DNA of 64,000 bases from Ceratotherium simum simum (lineage: Eukaryota > Chordata > Mammalia > Perissodactyla > Rhinocerotidae): positions 27,031,984 through 27,095,983 of the forward strand of contig NW_004454178.1 of NCBI RefSeq assembly GCF_000283155.1, in the 5' to 3' direction. Positions within the stretch are counted from its first letter, which is position 1, and every line of letters starts with the position of its first letter. The translations under genes and the position numbers were made by a program. The notes beneath the pieces are model-generated. The model was not told the origin of the DNA and ran no database searches. It saw nothing but the letters and a program-made list of their open reading frames with translations. Positions 1-13,224 of this stretch are shown in pieces.

Positions 1-1242
1 TAAATAAATAAATAAATTTATTCCCTTTTTTTGTTTTATTGATACTATTATAAATGGCTTTTAAATTTTTTATTTTCTGTTATTCATTGCTTGTATATAG
101 AAAAACAGTTCATTTTGTATAAATTGTGTCCTATGGCCTAACCAAGTTTACTTATCAGATTGAGTAGTTGGACTGTAGATTCCTGAGTATTTTATATGTA
201 GAAAATCATGTTATTTGTGAATAAACAATATTTTAATTCGTTTTTTTCTGATCTCTGTGTCTTTTATTTCTTTTTTTTTGTCTTCTTGCCCTTGCTGAAA
301 ACTCCAGCACAATGTTAAATGAAAGTACAGTCATGTGTCACTTAACAACGGGGACATGTTCTGAGAAATATATCGTTAGGCGATTTCGTCGTTGTACGAA
401 CATTCTAGAGTGTACTTACACAAACCTACACGTATAGCCTACTGCACACCTAGTCTGTGTGGTACTAATCTTATCAGACAACCATCGTGTATACGGTCTG
501 TCGTTGACCGAAATGTCATGCAGCACATGACTGTAGCAAGAGCAGACATCCTTGCCTCGTTCCAAATCTTAGGGGAAAACATTTCGTTTTTCACCATGAT
601 GTATGATATTAGCTATAAGTTTGGAGATGCTCTTTTCGGCTTGAGGAAGTTTTCTTCAATTCTTCTACTCCTACTTTCTGAGATATTAACTTTGAATGGG
701 TGTTGAATTATTGTCAAAAGTTTTTTTTCTGCATTTATTGAGATGATCATATGCTTTTTCTTTTTTATTCTATCAGTATAGTGAATTACAATGATGAATT
801 TTTTAATGTTCTACCATCTTGAATTCATGGAATTATCTCTACTTAGTTATGATGTGACACCTTTTTTATGTTTCCGGATTTTTTTGCTAATATTTTTAGA
901 GATTTTTGTGACTATGTTAATCAGGGAGTGGTCTGCAGTCTTCTTTTCTTGTAACGTCTTCTTTATGTTTTGGTAGCAGGGTGTTATTAGTTTCAACAAC
1001 AAGTTTTCTGTAAGGTTGGTATTATTTTTCATTAAATTTTTGATAGCAATTTCTGTGAAACCATATGGGTCTAGAATCTTCTTTGTAGGAAGATTGTTTT
1101 TACAAATTCCATTTATTGAATGGAAATCTGATTATTAAGGTTTTCTATTGTGTCTTGTGTCCTTTTGATAAGGTGAATTTTTAAAGCATGTGGACTTTTC
1201 ATCTAAGTTGTCAAATTTGTTGGCATAATAATATTGTTACAA
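1..1242 (-). mobile_element. Antisense L1 ORF2 fragment (reverse transcriptase region)
   Basis: Read on the minus strand, the sequence follows L1 ORF2: the RT region, with typical plus-strand motifs such as AGATGATCATATG (about 741-753) and CATCTAAGTTGTCAAATTTG (about 1,200). The copy begins outside the window and is interrupted by a Tigger element at 328-533. No intact frame remains. Short open frames in this stretch are non-coding. Confidence 0.8.
328..533. mobile_element. Tigger-type (TcMar) DNA transposon, non-autonomous
   Basis: About 206 bp with terminal inverted repeats (starts CAGTCATGTG, ends the inverse CACATGACTG) and TA on both sides (326-327 and 534-535). The interior carries the CTTAACAACGGGG and CGTTAGGCGATTTCGTC motifs of Tigger-related elements. 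It sits inside the L1 at 1-1,242, splitting a recognisable L1 ORF2 segment, and is therefore younger than that L1. Confidence 0.8.
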
Positions 1243-2544
1243 ATCCAGATATCTTCAAGAACAGTTGTCACTGAGACAGGGAAAAAAATTATTTCTTTCA
1301 CTTTTTAAAATCGTCTCAATCAAAGAAACCGTATAACAATTTTTGCCACATCTAGAAATCCTGGTGCAAATGAGAGCAATGTCATTGTTGATTATGAGCT
1401 CAGAAGCTAGAGAGTCAACATTACATCCAAAAGGCAAATTACAGCTTGAGGTCTTCAGCTCTAATTGAAATAAACTCAAGCTCCTTGGAGAAGAATCACT
1501 TCTGGTGGAGAGAATCTTGCCGTGGCTTGGGAAGACTCTCTCATGAGACAAAAAAAGATATATTCTATCTTAGAAGGCTAGAAGCTCAACCGTGATGAAG
1601 ACATTGAAAAGTGGGAATTTGTTGGATGATCTATGGAAGGACAGGAGAGCAGATGATCAGCTGGTCTCAGGGCTTCTGGGGCCCAGGGCTCGGGGCTGTT
1701 CCCTCTCTTTCCCTACTCTGTTTGTTTTCCTCTGCCCATCAGCCTTTTTGGCCCAGATAGTCTTTCTCTACACAGGAGCAGGCAGTTGCCGACAGTTTCC
1801 AGGCTTCGAATCTCCTATTTCACCTCTTCAGGGGGCGCTGTGAGTTGCTCTTCTGGTCAGCTTTAAAATATCTTGGGGAAGACCTCTAATTGTCCCACCT
1901 TTTGTTGGGTGCTTTTTCTCTACAAAACAAGAGGGACCAAGATTCTGAATGTGTAAGAAGGTGGCAGCATCCATTCCAACCATGTGGAGTCAGGGGAGTA
2001 CACGTTTTCAGAAAGGCGAAGTGTGCTGTGCTGACAAAACCGTGGGTTAAGTGTCTGGGGGGAGTTCGCTTGGGAATACTTGCTGCCCAGATTTAAATGT
2101 TGTTAGGTTCCTGGGACTTAGAAGAAGAGAGAATCCTGTTGAAACAGCTTCCTTTCTAAGGGATGTGATCCTAATGCTAACCACGTAGGTTACATAAGGT
2201 TTGGCTCTGGAGTCAGTTTTGGATCTAATTGTAGGATGAAAATTGTTTTGACTGTTCAACCTGTGTTCGGCTGAGAACTTTAAAGTTAATGACTTTTGGA
2301 GAAAGCTTTTCCTTTAGTTGGCCTACATTCCTCCTTCTTCCTGGGAAAGGGGAAATTCTTATTTAATACTCTCCAGCCTTTGCAGTCAATGTTTATTTGA
2401 GGAGAAAGATGCTTGCTCCTATCTGCCAGAGCTCAGGAAACCGCTGAGGACAGGAGTCAGACCTCTTGGAATTCTTGGACAAGCATAGTGAAGCTGAGCG
2501 AACAGCACCTTCAAAACAAACTGCCTTTTTAAATCAAGCTTATT
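1243..2544. other. No gene recognised; unassigned sequence
   Basis: Moderate GC, with short unlinked open frames only. I recognise no protein family, RNA gene or repeat here. It may include fragments of an old LTR element. Confidence 0.4.
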
Positions 2545-3900
2545 TGTTTTAAAATTAGAACATGCTTTTTAAAAATGAAGGCAACCCTCTGTCTTTTATT
2601 TAGAGCATTTATTCCATTTACACTTAATATAATTAATGACATGTTTTGTTTTAAGTCTCCCATATTAGTATTTGTTTTCTATCTATTTCCTTTGTTCTTT
2701 GTTTCTCTGTTTCTCTTTTTTGGATAAATTATACATTTTTAATATTTAATTTTATATTTCATATTGATATTTTAGCTATACTTCTTTGATTAGTGTGGTA
2801 GACAGAATAATATCCTCTCGATGATGTCCATATCCTAATTCCTGAAATCTGTGAATGTTACCTTACACTGCAAAAGACTTTGCAGATCTGATTAAGATAA
2901 GGATCTGTAGATAGAGAGATTGTCCTGGATTATTAGGGTGGGTCCAATGTAATCATAAGAGTCCTTAAAAGATAAAAGAGGGAGGCAAAAGAGTCAGAGA
3001 AGGAGATGTGATGATGGAGGCATAGATCACAGTGATACAGCCATAGCCAAGGAATGCTAGTGGCCTCTAGAAGCAGGAAAAAGCAAGGAATTGATTCTCC
3101 CCTAGAGCCTCCAGAAGAAGCACAGCATTCTGACACCTTGATTTTAGCTCCCTCAGACTCATTTTGGACTTCTGACTTCCAGAATTGTGAGATAATGGTT
3201 TTCTGTTGTTTCTAGCCACTGAGCTTGTGTTAATTTGTTACAGCAGCAATGGGAAACCAATATGGTTAGTTTCAGGGATTGTTCTAGAAGTTGAATTATA
3301 CATCTTTAATATGTACAGTCTATCTTCAACTAATATTACACTATAACATAAACAGTATAGGAGTGTTACATTTGTCTCATTCTACTCACTGCCCTCATAA
3401 CTTCTTGCTCTTGTTGTCTTATATTTTCTAAATTGTTCTTTTGTACTTTCTCATAGGTTCACTCTTACCCTTTCGGGTCCTGTTTATTCCTTCACTGAAG
3501 ATTCAAGGTTCTATCTCATATCATTTTCTTTCGGCTGGGAGATCTTCTTTTAAAATTTCTCATAGTGCAGGTCTGCAGGCTCCAAATTATCTCAGCTTCT
3601 CTCTGCCTGAGAGTGTCTTTATTTTTACATTCATTTTAAAGGATATTTTTGCTGGATATAAAATTCTACATTGACAGTGTTTTTCTTTCAATAACTTAAA
3701 GATGCTGTTCCGTTGTCTTCTAGATTGCATTGTTTACAAGGAAAAGTTGGATGTATTTTTACTGTTATCTCAGTGCATATAATGTATCTTTTTTCTCAGG
3801 CTGCTGCTAAGATACTCTTTGTTTTTGTTTTCTGGCAGTTTGACTGTGGTGTACAGAAGTGTGATTTTCTTTGTATTAGAGTGAGAACTGAGCCAGACTG
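2545..3900 (-). mobile_element. Antisense L1 fragment interrupted by an MLT1 LTR
   Basis: Segments at about 2,590-2,790 and 3,268-3,870 match the antisense L1 stretch between the 5' part of ORF2 and ORF1, for example the GTGCAGGTCTGC and GCTGGATATAAAATTCTACATTGACAG motifs near 3,560-3,680. The two parts are separated by the LTR at 2,794-3,263. Confidence 0.65.
2794..3263 (+). mobile_element. MLT1-type MaLR LTR
   Basis: Starts TGTGGTAGACAGAATAAT and contains the hallmark motifs GACTTTGCAGATCTGATTAAG, GGTGGGTCCAATGTAATC, GATTCTCCCCTAGAGCCTCCAG and ACACCTTGATTTTAGC. It ends near TTTGTTACAGCAGCAATGGGAAACCAATA. Similar pentamers (ATTAG/GTTAG) flank it. A solo LTR of a mammalian-apparent LTR retrotransposon. 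Confidence 0.75.
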
Positions 3901-5344
3901 GCAGTAATTGGGCTAGGTATGGTCTTTCTGGCAGCTTTAGTTTGATCCATTTAACAACTAGCTTCAAATGTTTGAGGGTGATATCATGATTTTTCCTTCA
4001 GCAGTGCCAGGGATCAGCATTAGTGAGATTCCGGGGATCGGAAATCAAAGCCATCTCCTTTAGAAACTGTGGGTGATCTCTTCACACTTTATACCTACCA
4101 CAGCATCTAGGATTCCAGGTTACTGAGGATTTCTCTTTGCTCTCCAGTTCACATACTTGTTTTCTGTGCCACAAGAGATCTCTTCAACCCTGTTGCCTCT
4201 ACCTCTCTGTAGAGGAGGAAAAAGTTTTCCTCAAATCTCTTAGAGTCTCTGGCTAGATCTGAAAATTAAGCTGACAAAGACAGATTAATAGGAGAAAAAC
4301 ATACAAAATTTTATTGAATTTTTACATGCACATGGGAACCTTCACAAGAGAATGAAGACCTGAAGAAGTCCAGAGCAGGAAACTTTTATATCTCTTAGAT
4401 ACACAAACAGTAAATTTGTGAAGATTTTGGCAAGACAAAGGGGTTTAGGCTAGAGGAAGGAAATGGTGAAGAAGTACTAGGAAGATAAGCGTTAGTTTAA
4501 CAAGGTTTGTTTGCACAGATTTATTGGCCCCCAGTTCCCCATCTCTGGTGATAAGAATGTCTTCTATCCTCCTGGTACAGGGAGGGTACCTTTCATGGGG
4601 GTGTTTTATGACCTGTTATATGGAAGAAGGGCAAGGAGAGGAGGTCAGAATGACATTCCTGATTCTGCTGTTTTTTAAAAAATTCCTTCAGCTTAAGATG
4701 TCTAATATGTTAAAGTGCCATATTTTGGGTTAGCATGTCTTGAACCCCATCAAATCCATTCTGTGAATGTCAGTGATGACTTGGAGAGGTTTCTCTTAGT
4801 TTTTCTGCCCTACCCTTGGTCTTTCATAGGTGAACTATAGGATTATCTGCAGTGTTTTTCTCAATTCAGCTGCCACACTTTGAGCCTTCTGTAACTGAGA
4901 GCCTCAAGTGCCTCTGAGGGATTTTTCTCAGCTCTCCTGCACTGCCCCACATGCATAAATCTCTTTGGAGAATGTAAGAGAGACCCTGTTGCCTCAGTGA
5001 GTATCTCTCTTCACTCATTCTCTGTCCACCCCTCCTGCACTGGCATCCTACCTACCCCCGTACTAGGTGAAGACTCATGACTAACAATTTTCAGATGGGT
5101 ACAGTTCCATAGTGGCTGGGGGTCCTCTAGGTTCTCTTCTCTCATGCCAGCAAAATGAGACAACTAAAAGTTCATTGAAAGTTTGTCTGGTTTTTCCTTC
5201 TCTCTCTATGACAGATTCCTTTTCCTTATATAGTTATGTCAAGGATAGGAACAGCTGTGGAATTTTGTATCCTATGAAATGTCTAGTACTTTCTAGACCT
5301 TAGTTCACTTAGATTTCCTTTTGTCTTCAACTTGATGACGAGTT
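3901..5344. other. No gene; probable degraded LTR sequence around 4.2-4.9 kb
   Basis: The stretch at about 4,210-4,860 (AGACAGATTAATAGGAGAAAAACATAC, then TTTTATTGAATTTTTACATGCAC) resembles the antisense end of an old endogenous retrovirus LTR. The TTTATT would be its AATAAA signal on the minus strand. The family is not assigned. The flanks hold nothing I recognise. Confidence 0.35.
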
Positions 5345-8300
5345 TCTTAAATTACATTTTCTATTTTGAGATAATTGTAGGTTTACATGTAGGTGTAAGC
5401 AATAACACATAGAGTTTTATAATTTTACATTTTTCATTTAAGTCCTTGATCCATTTGTGTTAATTTTTATATAAGGTGTGAAATTTAGGTTGGAGTTTTG
5501 GTTTGTTGTTATTATTTGGTTGTTTGTTTTTGCCCATGGATGTCCACTGGCTCCAGCACCATTTGTTGGAAAGACCATCCTTCTTCCACTGAATTTCTTT
5601 TGCACTTTTGCCAAAAATCAGTTGGTCATATTAGCATGGATATAGTTCTGGGTTTTTGGAGTATTGGTACTATTTTTTCTTTAAATGTTTGATAGAATTG
5701 ACCATTGAAGCAATTTAGACTTGAACTTTTCTTTGTGGGAAGATTTAAAATTACTAATTCAATTTACTTACTTGTAATAAATTTCAGGGTCTATTGAAAA
5801 TTTTCATTTTTTTTCCTGAGTCCACTTGGTAATTTGTGACTTTCTGGGAATTTGTCCATTTTATCAAAGTTGTTGGATTTGTTAGCATCAAGTTGTTCAT
5901 AGTATTTCTTTATAATCTTTTTGACTTCTGAAGGACCTGTGGTAATACACCCTATTTCACTCCTATTTTTTTATGAGCTATATCTCCCCTGGTTTTTCTT
6001 GTTGTTGTTGTTAGTCTAGCTAAAGGTCTGACATTTTTATTGATCTTTTCAAAGAGCCAACTTTTGGGTTAATTGATTTTCTCTGTCATTGTTCTGTTTT
6101 GTAGTCTATTAATTTCCACTCTAATCTTTATTATTTCATTCCTTCTGTTTGCCTTTGGTTAAATTTGCTTTCCTTCCCCACCCTCCACTCCCAACTTTTT
6201 AAGGAAGAAGTTTAAGATTTTTTATTTGAGATCTGTCTTCTTTTCTAACATAGGTATTCAAAGCTATAAATTCCCCTATAAGCACTGCTTTAGCTGCATC
6301 CAATAAATTTGATATGCTGTGTTTTCAGTTTTATTGATTTCAAAATGCTTTCTACTTTATCTTGTAATTTCTCTTTTGACACACAGGTTATTTATAACTA
6401 TGCTGTTAATTTTCAAATATTTGTGGATTTCCCAATTTTTATTCTGTTATTTATTTCTAATTTATTTCCATTGTGGTCAAAGAACATACTTTGTATGATT
6501 TCAAGTCTTTTAAATTTATTAAGACTTGTTTTATGGCTTAACATATGGTCTGTCTTAGAGAACGTTCTATGTGGGTTTGAAAAAAATACATACTCAGTGT
6601 TGTTGGGTGGAGTGTTTAATAGATGTCTGTTAAGTCAAGTTGGTTGATAGTGTTGTTCAAGTTTTCTCTATCTTTGCTAATTTTCTGTGTAGTTGTTTTA
6701 TCAGTTATTGAGAGTATTGATGTCTCCAACTATTATTGTTGAGTTGTCTATGTCTCCCCACAATTCTGCCATTTTAGTTTCATATATTTTGGGAATCAGT
6801 TGTTGGGTACATATATATGAATAATTGCTGTATCTTCCTGCTGAATTGACCCATTTATTACAATAAAATCTTCCTTTTTGTCTATAGTAAGAATTCTCAT
6901 TTTAAAGTCTATTTTTTCTGATATTAGTATAACTAATCCAGCTCTCTTTTTGGTTTCTGTCTGTATGTTTCATCTTTTTCCATTCTTTTATTTTTCAACC
7001 TATTTGTGTCTTTGAATGTAAAATGTGTCTTATGTAGACAACACATTTATTAGATCCTGTTTTAAAAAATCCATTCTGCTAATCTTTGATTTTTGATTGG
7101 AGTGTTTAATCTATTTACATTTGATGTAGTTATCAATATGGTACGATTCATGTCTGCCATTGGGCCATTGATTTTCTATATGTCTTATGTTGTTTTTGTT
7201 CCTCTATTTCTCTGTTATTGCCTTCTTTTATATATATAGATATTTTCTAGTGTATCCTTTTAGTTCCTTTTACTATACTTTTGGAGTAATTTTCTTAGTG
7301 GGTGCCCTGGTGATTAAAATTAACATCTTAAATTAAAATAATCTATTTTTGGTAAATACTAATTTAATTTCAATAGTATACAGAAACTTTATTCTAATAG
7401 AGCTCCCTTTCCTCCTCCTCCTTTGTGCTATATTGTCATACAAAGTACATTTTTATATGTTATAAGCCAATCAACATAGTTTTATAATTACTGCTTTATG
7501 CAGTTATCTCTTAAATTAGGAGAAGATAAGAGTTACCAAAATACATTTATATTGTCTTTAAATTTACCTATGTAATTACCTTTATCAGTGCTCTTTATTT
7601 CTTCATGTGGATTTGAATTACCATCTAATGTCCTTTTTTTTCAGCCAGAAAGATACTTTTTGCTATATCTTGTAGGGGTTAGTGAAAAATTAAAAAAAGA
7701 AATCTGGGAAGGTCTTAATTTATTCTTCATTTTTGAAGGATATTTGAAATAATCCTTATTGATTTCTGTATATTGGTTTCTTGGTCAACCACCTTTTTCT
7801 TTCAGCAGTTTGATTATATCATCCCACTAATTTCTGACCTCCACAATTTCTGATAAAAGTCAGTTGTTAATCTGACTGAGGATTCATTTCATGTGAGGAG
7901 CCATTTTTAATCTTGTTACTTTAATGTTCCCTTGTCTTTGACTTTTGACAGTTTGACTATGATGTGGATATCTTTGGATTTACTGTATTGAAATTCATTG
8001 AGCTTCTAGTATGTGTAGATTAATGTTTTTCATTAAATTTGGAAAAATTTCCACCATTATCTCTGCAAATCTTTTTTCTGCTTCATTCTTTCTCTTCTCT
8101 CCTTTTGGAAATCCTGTTATGTGTATCATGGTATACTTGATGATGTCCCACAACTTTCTGAAGCTCTGTTCATTTTTAATCATTCTCTTTTCTTTCTGTT
8201 CCTCAGACTGAATAATCTCTATGACCTATCTTCAAGTATACTGATTCTTTCTTCTGCCAGTTGATTCTTTCTTCTACAGTTGAGCACTTCTAGTGAATTT

Positions 8301-9000
8301 TTCATTTCAGTTATTGTACTTTTCATCTCAGAATTTCTATTTAGAGATATATAGTTGTCATAATTTCCTTGAATTCTTTAAGCATGATTTCCTTTAGTTC
8401 TTTGACCATATTTATAATAACAGATTTTATGTTTATCTAGTAAGTCCACCATCTAGGCCCCCTTAAGGACAGTTTCAATTGATTGCCTTATTTCTGACTG
8501 TGGCCATACTTTCCTCTTTCTTTGTCTGTCTCATAATTTTTCATTAATAAGTTGACATTTTGGTAATATAATATGACAACTCTGGAATAAGATAGCCCCC
8601 AGGGTTTGTTGTAGTTGCTTTTGTTGCTGTTTGTTTGTTTAGTGACTTTCCTGGTTTAATTCTGTGGAGTCTGTATTCCCTACAGTGTGTGGACACTGAA
8701 GTCTTTGGGTAATTTTTAATTCTGTTTTTATTTTTAAGCCTGGCTTCCTAAGAGTTACCCCTGGTTCAGCCTAACTTAATAGTCAGTTGATGATTGTTCA
8801 GATTTTCTTAGATGCTTTCAGCCAGTAAAATCTCCACCCTTTGCTGAAAAGATCTGTGTGTGTTTGAGGCACTCCTTCAAAACTCAGGCAATTTACAAAG
8901 CTGTCTTAGCCTTCACTTCCTGCTTGCACAAGGCCTCAAGGTCAATGACAGGTGAGGAACTGGACCCCTCCAGTCTTTCCTGGGCATGCACAGAGCCATA
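5345..9000 (-). mobile_element. Large antisense L1 (ORF2, ORF1, part of the 5' region)
   Basis: Left to right the antisense L1 order is visible. The ORF2 C-terminal part carries the plus-strand motif TGCCCATGGATGTCCA (about 5,530). After an internal deletion near 5,650-5,690 come RT and endonuclease (about 5,700-7,700) and ORF1 (about 7,880-8,430). A 5'-region stretch follows, with TAGTGACTTTCCTGGTTTAATTCTG near 8,640. All frames are broken. The upper boundary is uncertain. Confidence 0.8.
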
Positions 9001-10254
9001 TGATGCATTCAGCCTTCTAAATCCCCAAGAATATATATGAGATTTTCAAAGCCCCCTCTGGACATCTTATTCCCCACATCTTCCTTTTAAATTCTGACTA
9101 AGCTCTTGTTTGTCCCAATAATTCTGGTATTGCAGCAGCTGCAATGTTAAACAATTGCCACTGACTCTTCAACAATTCCCTGGAGGTCCAAGTGAGCTCT
9201 GGGTCAGATCACATAGCTACAACATGAATGTGAATTTTCCAGGTCAGGTCAAATAGTGACAGTGCTGTATGGATGAGAATTTTTGAGGAACTATAAAACC
9301 ACTCTTCTTCTTCTTCCGGCAACTGCAAGGCTGCTTTTCAAGGCTACCAATCCATGGAGGTAGCAAGGGAGAGAGGGGAGAAGCCCAAGTCAAAATGCCA
9401 TAGCCTTTGCTGCTCTTATCCAGTTTCAGTCATTTTTCTTTAATAAATTTTCTGCTCTATTACATTAATCAGAACTTAGTTACATGGCCACACCCATTGC
9501 AAGAGAGCATAAAAATTATTGTCTTCATTGTGGGTCATCATGTGAACAGCTAATAATAGGGATCCTATTACAATATAATAAAGCAAATGGATTCTGGGAG
9601 ACAACTATTTGTCTTCTCTATGGAGTATATCTTGGCCTCCTCTCCCTTTTGGTCATGAGTAAACTGTTTCTCAGATCATTCCCTTTTATGTCTCATTGGT
9701 CACAACTGCATCAAATATAGGTACTCCCAGTTGCAAGGAAAGCTAAGAAAGTTAGTATCTGGTATTTTCAGTCTCCGTCATGAGTAGGTGGCTATGTTGA
9801 ATACCTTAGAAGATGCAGCTTGCCAATCTGGCTCACTGGAGGCTGGGGTCAAAAGCCCACGCTCATTAAAATATGCAGTTTGATCAAATGTGCTCACTGG
9901 GAGCTGGTTGTGAGCCAAGCCTGGCTCGTTAGGATCCCTGAGTCATCTAGGCTAAGTTCTCCAGGTGTTTACCTCCCTATCTTCCCTGTCTCAGAATCCT
10001 CATTCTCTGAGGGCTTTTCCTTGGCCAAACTCCATCCATGTTTGATTAGCTCATTAGAAACTCTTTAATGAGGCAAGAGTTTTGAGACTATCAGTAGCAG
10101 AGTTAGTTTGAAGGCAGAGCCCAGGGGAGTATGATACTTCAGGGTTGGGAAAAAATAAGTTCTGGTATTACTAGTAAACAGTCCAAGGTGATGACTAACT
10201 CACTTCTGTTAGGGCAAGGATAGAGGACAAATGGAAAAGGGAAGCTTTCATATA
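9001..10254. other. No gene recognised
   Basis: Mixed-composition sequence with short chance frames only. The part up to about 9,470 could be more of the 5' region of the L1 to the left. Nothing else is recognised. Confidence 0.35.
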
Positions 10255-10345
10255 GAATCAATGCTGGGTTTGTATTCAGAAGACCTGGGCTTGAGTCCCA
10301 GTTCAATCACTAGCAGTGGGCTCTCTAGAAAGACATTGAACATTG
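10255..10345 (+). repeat. MIR fragment
   Basis: GAAGACCTGGGCTTGAGTCCCAG followed by CACTAGCAGTGGGCTCTCTAG resembles the tRNA-derived core of the mammalian-wide interspersed repeat. Confidence 0.55.
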
Positions 10346-10769
10346 CTAAGCACCGTTAATATTTGGTTCAGTGTTGTTAGAATGTATTTAAATAAGCAAG
10401 TGAATGCATTTTAGCTGCACAGCATAGTATAAGACTAGGTTGATTATTAATTTATCATTTATTAATTTATTACTATTAATTAATTAATTATTATTTTGAA
10501 ATATGTATTTGAATATAGTGTCTAAACATATGAATAGTACATCATTTGAATATATTTAAATATATATATAAAGTATGTTCAAATGATACTCTAGTACTTG
10601 TGTGTTCAGAAATTTTAAAATCCCTTTTATCCTTTGAATCTTTTTGAACCCCTTCTTTATTTAATAAGATTAATTAATTTGAAAGTTAATGGAAATTCAT
10701 AATAAAAATCCAAATACTTGGCTGACATAAACATCATTTATTCCATTGTTATACAAATTAAAGCTGTGT

Positions 10770-11023
10770 TGGGGTCCAGCCTGGTGGCATAGCAGTTAAC
10801 TTTGCACGTTCCGCTTTGGCAGCCTGCGGTTCGCCAGTTCAGATCCTGGGTGTGGACCTACTCACCACTCATCAAGCCATGTTGAGGTGGTGTCCCACAT
10901 AGAAGAACTAGAAGGACCTACAACTAGGATATACAACTATGTACTGGGGCTTTGGGGAGAAAAAAGAAAAAGAGGAAGATTGGCAACAGATGTTAGCTCA
11001 GGGTCAATCTTAAAAAAAAAAAA
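10770..11023 (+). mobile_element. ERE SINE (perissodactyl tRNA-derived)
   Basis: The head GGGGTCCAGCCTGGTGGCATAGCAGTTAA is followed by CACTCATCAAGCCATG, the tail GGCAACAGATGTTAGCTCAGGG and a terminal A-run. It lies 0.2 kb from an opposite-strand copy. Confidence 0.85.
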
Positions 11024-11231
11024 GTTGGTCATATGCGTAACACTTAAAAAGGAGGGCGATTGCTGTATCTTTAAAAAAAAAAGCTTTATTGGATCAAGAT
11101 GGCTGAATAAGCACACTTGTCTTTTCTCTCATCCACCCTAGATCCCATTAAATGATAGAAAAGATAGTTTCTAAACTGTAATAACTCCATAATAATTTAG
11201 AAAATCAGAAATAATGTCATCAGTGAGTAGA

Positions 11232-11482
11232 CTTTTTTTGTGTGTATGTGAGGAAGATCAGTCCTGAGCTAACATCTGTTGCCAATCCTCCCGTTTTTGA
11301 TGAGGAAGATTGGCTGTGGGCTAAAATCCGTGCCCATCTTCCTCTACTTTATATGTGGGACACCTGCCACAGCATGGCTTGGTGAGCAGTGCCTAGGTCT
11401 GCACCTGGGAGCCGAACCTGTGAACCCCGGGCCACTGAAGTGGAGTGTATGAACTTAACCACTACGCCACCAGGCTGGCCCC
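11232..11482 (-). mobile_element. ERE SINE, antisense
   Basis: The reverse complement shows the ERE head at the right end (ACTACGCCACCAGGCTGGCCCC) and the GAGCTAACATCTGTTGCCAATCCTCC tail at the left. Similar flanks CAGTGAGTAGAC and CAGCAAGCAGAC mark a diverged target duplication. Confidence 0.85.
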
Positions 11483-13031
11483 CAGCAAGCAGACATTTTA
11501 AAGAATACTTCAGAAAGGAAAAGATCTGCAGAGTAACCAATACAGTGTAAATCAAAACTCCAAGATATGCAGGAGAAGACTGCTGTGGAGGTAGGCCTGG
11601 TTGGTGTTTTATCAACAGCGGCAAGAAGCAGAAAGAGACTCCAGGGTATTTGGCAGGTAATTAACTTGGGAGCTACTTTTGAACCAATCTAGACCAACCA
11701 ATCTCTCCTCACTTTTCACAGGGTGTGTAACAAGGCGTTTGTCCGCAGGTTAAAAGTTTTGTTTGTGAGAATTGGAGCTAGAAAGGTATGGCCCTGCATA
11801 GGCAGCTATGGACCCCACACAACAAGATTCTGGTACATCTTGTTTATCAAGTAAATGGTAAGACAGTTGTATGTGATGTACTCCAGCAAAATAAATGGTT
11901 CAAAAAATGAGAAAGACAAGGGATATAAGAAATCATGGTGAAGAATAAAAATGTAAAATGTATTTTTAAGCCTCATGACTTTTGATACAGAATGTAATAC
12001 AATGCTTATTTTTTAAATAAAATTTAGTTTTTAAATGCTAAGTGATGTTCATATTAGACTAGTGGGTTATGAGGAAAAGCATGCTAATGTTCTTGGTTTC
12101 TTGAGGAAAGGAGATTCTGATTCACTTTAGACATCAATATCAAATGTAAGCTTAGTATGCATATTAAAAATGTGAGTAGCTGCTAGAAGAATAGAAATAA
12201 ATGTGTAATTTCCAAATACTGAGAGTAAAAAGTGGAAGGAAAATATCAATCATTTGTACAAAAATTGGTTAGAAAAAAGGTAAGAAAAATGGCCAACACA
12301 AAATATAAGAAAATATATGAGTTATAAGTTTAAAGATATCAAAAATCACTACAAAGATAAATGTAATGAGTTAACCTTTTCTGAGAAAATGACTCCCAGA
12401 ATGGTAAGAAAAAAAGCCACATATTTTTTGATGCTTTATACACAAGAAACATCTAAAACATAATGACACAAGAGGTTCAAGAAGAAAATAACAGAAAATG
12501 ATACAACAGGAATTCTGTTCTGCAATAGGAAAAAGTATTTCAGACAAACCATCTTCCTGAAATATGAAATATTTTAAAATACTTTTAAATTTTCTGAGAG
12601 CACTAGACAGCAACTAGGGCAGGAAGGATTTGGGGGCCAAGATTGGGACATAAGTGAAGCCAAGTCAGATGAGATTAAAATTTGTTGAGGTTTTTCCCCT
12701 GAGGAAGATGCCAAAAAGTAAGGTTGATGCTGAGATGCTGAGAAGTGACTGACAGATTGATGGGGCTGAGAGGACAAAAACTGACACCTATTAGGAGGAA
12801 TTTTGAAGGGCAATATTCTAGAAGAAGCAGTAAGCTGGAAGTAGACCAGCTTTCACAAGGTCTCACACTACTTCCCAGATCCAAATCTTTTTAGTTTCTG
12901 ATTGAATTAATGTGGTCAGGGAATGCTTGTCTGGCTGCTGCTGAATAGAAGCAAAAGTAAATCCTCTCAGGGGAGAGTTAGCATCTCCAGACCCTCGAAT
13001 CGTCCCTGCATTTAAAAATATGTATTATTTC

Positions 13032-13224
13032 GGGGGGCCAGCCCCATCGCCTAGCCGTTAAGTTTGGCACGCTCCACTTCAGTGGCCTGGGTTCACAGAT
13101 TTGGACCGCAGGCGCAGACCTACATCACTCATCAGCCATGCTGTGGTGGGGACCCAAATACAAAATAGAGGAAGACTGGCACAGATGTCAGCTCAGGACT
13201 AATCTTCCTCAGCAAGAAAAAAGA
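13032..13224 (+). mobile_element. ERE SINE
   Basis: The head GGGGGCCAGCCCCATCGCCTAGCCGTTAAG, the middle CACTCATCAGCCATGCTG and the tail GGCACAGATGTCAGCTCAGG end in an A-rich run. It is inserted in L1-like DNA. Confidence 0.85.

Noticed and set aside
392..706. 104-codon frame at the left end
   Set aside because: It spans a Tigger transposon and antisense L1.
10770..10860. tRNA gene suggested by the A/B-box-like head of the EREs
   Set aside because: These are tRNA-derived SINE heads followed by the ERE body and tail, not cloverleaf-forming tRNA genes.
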